Assembly (NCBI GenBank): GCA_029062865.1
Contig: JAIDPG010000385.1
Coordinates: 1-13,582, forward strand
DNA: 13,582 nt
DNA from: Oscillospiraceae bacterium
GTDB lineage: Bacteria > Bacillota > Clostridia > Oscillospirales > Ruminococcaceae
Reading direction: 5' to 3'
Below are positions 11,546-13,582 of this stretch, one piece after another. Position numbers and translations under genes: made by a program. Position 1 is the first letter of the stretch, and the number at the start of each line of letters is the position of its first letter. The notes beneath the pieces were generated by a model, which worked only from the letters and a program-made list of their open reading frames with translations, was not told where the DNA came from and ran no database searches.

Positions 11546-13582
11546 ATGTCTGATTTAGTCAAAGAAATAATGGGCAATTTTATCGCTCTTTCGCAGGAGG
11601 AAAAAAATATTTCCGCCGAGAACGACGCGGCGTTTAAGGAGTACAACGCCTATTGCGCCGACTCCGAAAAGGATCTTAACGAGAAAATCGAGGAGATCCA
11701 CAAGAAAATGGCAAAGCTGGACTATTATCTCGATTACGCGCGTGAGCACGGCTCCGACCTCGAGGAAGCTCCCGAGGCATTTGACACGCCCGACGGAACT
11801 CTCGAAAGTATTCGTCAGACCATAAAGCTTGATTCCACCGACGATCCCAACGCGGGGACGCTGTACATAAAGGCAACCGGCAAGAAGAAGTTTTACGAGC
11901 AGGAGATAGAGCGCGTCCGCAAGCTTGTTGAGGGCAGCAAGGTTCAGGCAAAGCGCCAGCTCGACAGTGAAACGGCGAAGCTGAACTCCCGCAAGTCGGA
12001 GCATTTCGAGAAGGTTCGCGCGTATGTTCAGTCGGATGAATTCGCCGAGTACCTCAAGATTCTGGTTTACGACAAGTCCGCGTTCAACAGCCCCGGCACG
12101 GTAAACCTCGGCGACGACGGCTTGATAAGCCTCGGACAGCGCCGCGTGAAGCTCTCCGTGCCGATGGATATCGAGCAGGACATAGCGTTAAGCTCGAATG
12201 GCGAGTACAACGCCGCCGCGCATACGATCGGCGCGCCCTATCGGGTGTCCGCGAAAAAGGGCGGCACTCTGTTTCTGGAGCACGACGAGCGCAACGGACA
12301 GTACCTTCTCGGCGGTATTCAGCGCCTTTTGCTTAATTTTATAAAGTATTTCGGCAGCGACATTACGCACGTCGTATTCTGCGAGCCGAACCGTTTCAGC
12401 GTTGATTGCCTCGGCAACATCGCCGCGCTCGGCAAGGGGCTCAATCCGTTTATCACCGTGCCGAAGTCCAAGGAGGAGATTGAGGGCAAGGTAAACCGCC
12501 TTGCGGCAAGAGCGGCGGAAGCACCCACTCCCGACAAGGTTTCGAGAATTCTCGTAATGCAGAACTTCCCGGAGAAATACAGCCCAGAGCTCGCGGAAAA
12601 GATACTTGAAATATGCAAAAACGCGGAGAAAAACGGCGTTCTAGTTGTGCTGACGCACGATGTTTCAATAGAATCCACGTCGCTTGAAGCGGAGGTTCGC
12701 GCACTTTCCGAGGTTATCCGCAGCAGAAACGGCGGATTCTGGCTTGAGCGCGAGCGTGAGAGTCTGTTCTGGTATTCAGCCCCCTCCGATATTTCCGACG
12801 AGGTTCGCAAGGTTTATGTGGAAAAGCGCAATCAGGACGCGTTGAAGGCGGCTCAGGAGCCTGAGGCGGCTTCCGTTCCTGCGCCCGCGCCCGTAGAAGT
12901 GAAGCCTGTTGAGGCTCCGAAGCCTGCGCCCGCTCCCGCTCCCGTAGAAGCGAAGCCTGTTGAGGTTCCGAAGCCCGCGCCCGCTCCTGTAGCAGAGCAG
13001 AAGCCCGTGGAAGCTCCAAAGCCTGCGCCCGCAGCAAAACCCGCACCTGTTCGTCAGCCTAACTCCGCGGACAGAGAGGTTGTAATGACGGTGCTCAGCG
13101 AGATAGACGAGCCGCTGCCGCCGCCCGCTCTTGACCCGTTCGAGGCGCTGAACGTTCCGCGTCCGAAGCAGGAAATTGACCCGGAGTTCACGTACAGAAT
13201 TACCGACAGACAGTCCGCGGCGCCCGCGTCTCCGTTTGCACCGGCTGCGCCCGCGGCGCCCGTAGAGTCAACTCCGATCGACCCGAACGCGATGACCTAC
13301 AAAATCACCGACCACCCCGACAAGGTTGCCAGATTGAACGAGGAGCACCCGGCTCCTCAAACGCCGGAGCGTACAACTCCGATCGTTCAGCATCAAACCG
13401 CCGCGAGAGAGCCATACGAGGTTACTCCGGATATGACATACCGCATTACGGACAAAACTCAGCCGGGCGCGTCCGCGGCTCCCGTGGCTCCCGCTGCGCC
13501 CTCCGCGCCTGTTGACCCGAACGCGATGACGTACAAGATCACGGATCACCCCGACAAGGTAGACAGTATGAACAGGGAACAC
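11546..13582 (+). CDS. Unrecognised multidomain protein: coiled coil, degenerate FtsK/SpoIIIE-like region, Pro/Ala tether with motif repeats (3'-truncated)
   Basis: An open frame of 679 codons from the ATG at 11546 with no stop before the window ends. AAAGGAG (11531-11537) lies 8 bases upstream. There is no signal peptide or membrane segment. Residues 1-65 and about 103-165 are charged and coiled-coil-like. Residues about 200-430 have the layout of the divergent first ATPase-like domain of large FtsK/SpoIIIE-type proteins: LLGGIQRLLLNFIKYFGSD (254-272), HVVFCEPNRFS (275-285), a Walker-B-position strand RILVMQNFP (334-342) and GVLVVLTHD (364-372). No GxxxxGK(S/T) P-loop is present; GAPYRVSAKKGG (229-240) is the nearest stretch, so this domain is probably catalytically dead or not an ATPase. 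Residues 439-505 are Pro/Ala/Lys/Glu-rich. Residues 545-679 carry four (M/F)TY(K/R)ITD motifs. A further domain may follow beyond the window. I do not recognise the family with confidence, and the FtsK-like reading is an inference from pattern only. Confidence 0.8.
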   Translation, partial: MSDLVKEIMGNFIALSQEEKNISAENDAAFKEYNAYCADSEKDLNEKIEEIHKKMAKLDYYLDYAREHGSDLEEAPEAFDTPDGTLESIRQTIKLDSTDDPNAGTLYIKATGKKKFYEQEIERVRKLVEGSKVQAKRQLDSETAKLNSRKSEHFEKVRAYVQSDEFAEYLKILVYDKSAFNSPGTVNLGDDGLISLGQRRVKLSVPMDIEQDIALSSNGEYNAAAHTIGAPYRVSAKKGGTLFLEHDERNGQYLLGGIQRLLLNFIKYFGSDITHVVFCEPNRFSVDCLGNIAALGKGLNPFITVPKSKEEIEGKVNRLAARAAEAPTPDKVSRILVMQNFPEKYSPELAEKILEICKNAEKNGVLVVLTHDVSIESTSLEAEVRALSEVIRSRNGGFWLERERESLFWYSAPSDISDEVRKVYVEKRNQDALKAAQEPEAASVPAPAPVEVKPVEAPKPAPAPAPVEAKPVEVPKPAPAPVAEQKPVEAPKPAPAAKPAPVRQPNSADREVVMTVLSEIDEPLPPPALDPFEALNVPRPKQEIDPEFTYRITDRQSAAPASPFAPAAPAAPVESTPIDPNAMTYKITDHPDKVARLNEEHPAPQTPERTTPIVQHQTAAREPYEVTPDMTYRITDKTQPGASAAPVAPAAPSAPVDPNAMTYKITDHPDKVDSMNREH
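12902..13033 (+). repeat. Coding repeat: three KPVE(A/V)PKPAPAP units
   Basis: Within the right-end gene, residues 453-496 hold three copies of KPVE-A/V-PKPAPA, at 453, 470 and 486 (spacing 17 and 16 residues). Proline in alternate positions with Lys/Glu suggests an extended, stiff, TonB-like tether between the N-terminal domains and the motif-bearing tail. Confidence 0.85.
13178..13561 (+). repeat. Coding repeat: four (M/F)TY(K/R)ITD motifs
   Basis: Copy 1 DPEFTYRITDR (residues 545-555, base 13178), copy 2 DPNAMTYKITDHPDKV (579-594, base 13280), copy 3 TPDMTYRITDK (627-637, base 13424) and copy 4 DPNAMTYKITDHPDKV (657-672, base 13514). Copies alternate between a short form with Arg and a long form with Lys. 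The linkers are Pro/Ala-rich and unalike. Copies 2 and 4 are identical in protein but differ at 5 of 48 bases, all synonymous. The repeat may continue beyond the window. Confidence 0.9.

Noticed and set aside
12902..13582. CRISPR array or tandem DNA repeat at the right end
   Set aside because: The repeats are in frame inside a long open coding sequence, differ at synonymous sites and have irregular spacing, so they are protein repeats.
1..13582. tRNA, rRNA, insertion sequences, phage attachment sites or replication origin
   Set aside because: I scanned for cloverleaf-like or GTTCGA-type T-loop structures, transposase motifs and DnaA-box clusters and found nothing convincing. The isolated GTTCGA at 11515 lacks a tRNA context.

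Overview
The window reads as chromosomal DNA of a Gram-positive anaerobe of the class Clostridia, most likely the Oscillospirales/Ruminococcaceae type. The support is the gene content: a DUF1934 (YwiB-like) gene next to argS, a YfhO-family membrane protein, SpoVG, near-consensus sigma-A promoters and strong GGAGG-type ribosome binding sites. Coding DNA is GC-rich at third codon positions and intergenic DNA is AT-rich. The genus is not determinable by eye.

Layout. (1) 1-3257, plus strand: the 3' part of a D-Ala-D-Ala ligase (its start lies before the window), a DUF1934 beta-barrel protein and arginyl-tRNA synthetase, closely spaced and probably co-transcribed. (2) 3258-3402: a spacer with a perfect GC-rich hairpin. 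(3) 3403-6587: a YfhO-family polytopic membrane protein whose stop lies 2 bases before the start of an ADP-ribose pyrophosphatase-type Nudix hydrolase. (4) 6590-6847, minus strand: spoVG, convergent with the Nudix gene (2 bases between stop codons) and divergent from murC. (5) 6848-7059: AT-rich divergent spacer with a small inverted repeat and a degenerate heptanucleotide repeat. (6) 7060-9839: murC, overlapping by 4 bases an M20/PepV-type metallodipeptidase. (7) 9840-10073: a dense regulatory spacer with a 31-base direct repeat flanking a 17-bp hairpin, a consensus extended -10 promoter, and a terminator-like hairpin in the leader of the next gene. (8) 10074-11243: a lipoprotein with a C-terminal VanY-type D,D-carboxypeptidase domain, followed by a strong intrinsic terminator. 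(9) 11244-11545 (302 bases, no gene): the terminator, two inverted repeats and a sigma-A promoter. (10) 11546 to the window end: a long open gene, cut by the window, for an unrecognised multidomain protein with a coiled-coil N-terminus, a region resembling a degenerate FtsK/SpoIIIE-like ATPase domain, a Pro/Ala-rich tether, and four copies of a (M/F)TY(K/R)ITD motif.

How the genes fit together. Ddl, MurC, the M20 dipeptidase and the VanY-like carboxypeptidase all act on peptidoglycan precursor or stem peptides and D-alanine. YfhO points to surface-polymer glycosylation and SpoVG to envelope and developmental regulation. Most of the window is therefore envelope housekeeping. The least ordinary parts are the partial gene at the right end with its repeated peptide motif, and a small family of GC-rich hairpins restricted to intergenic DNA.
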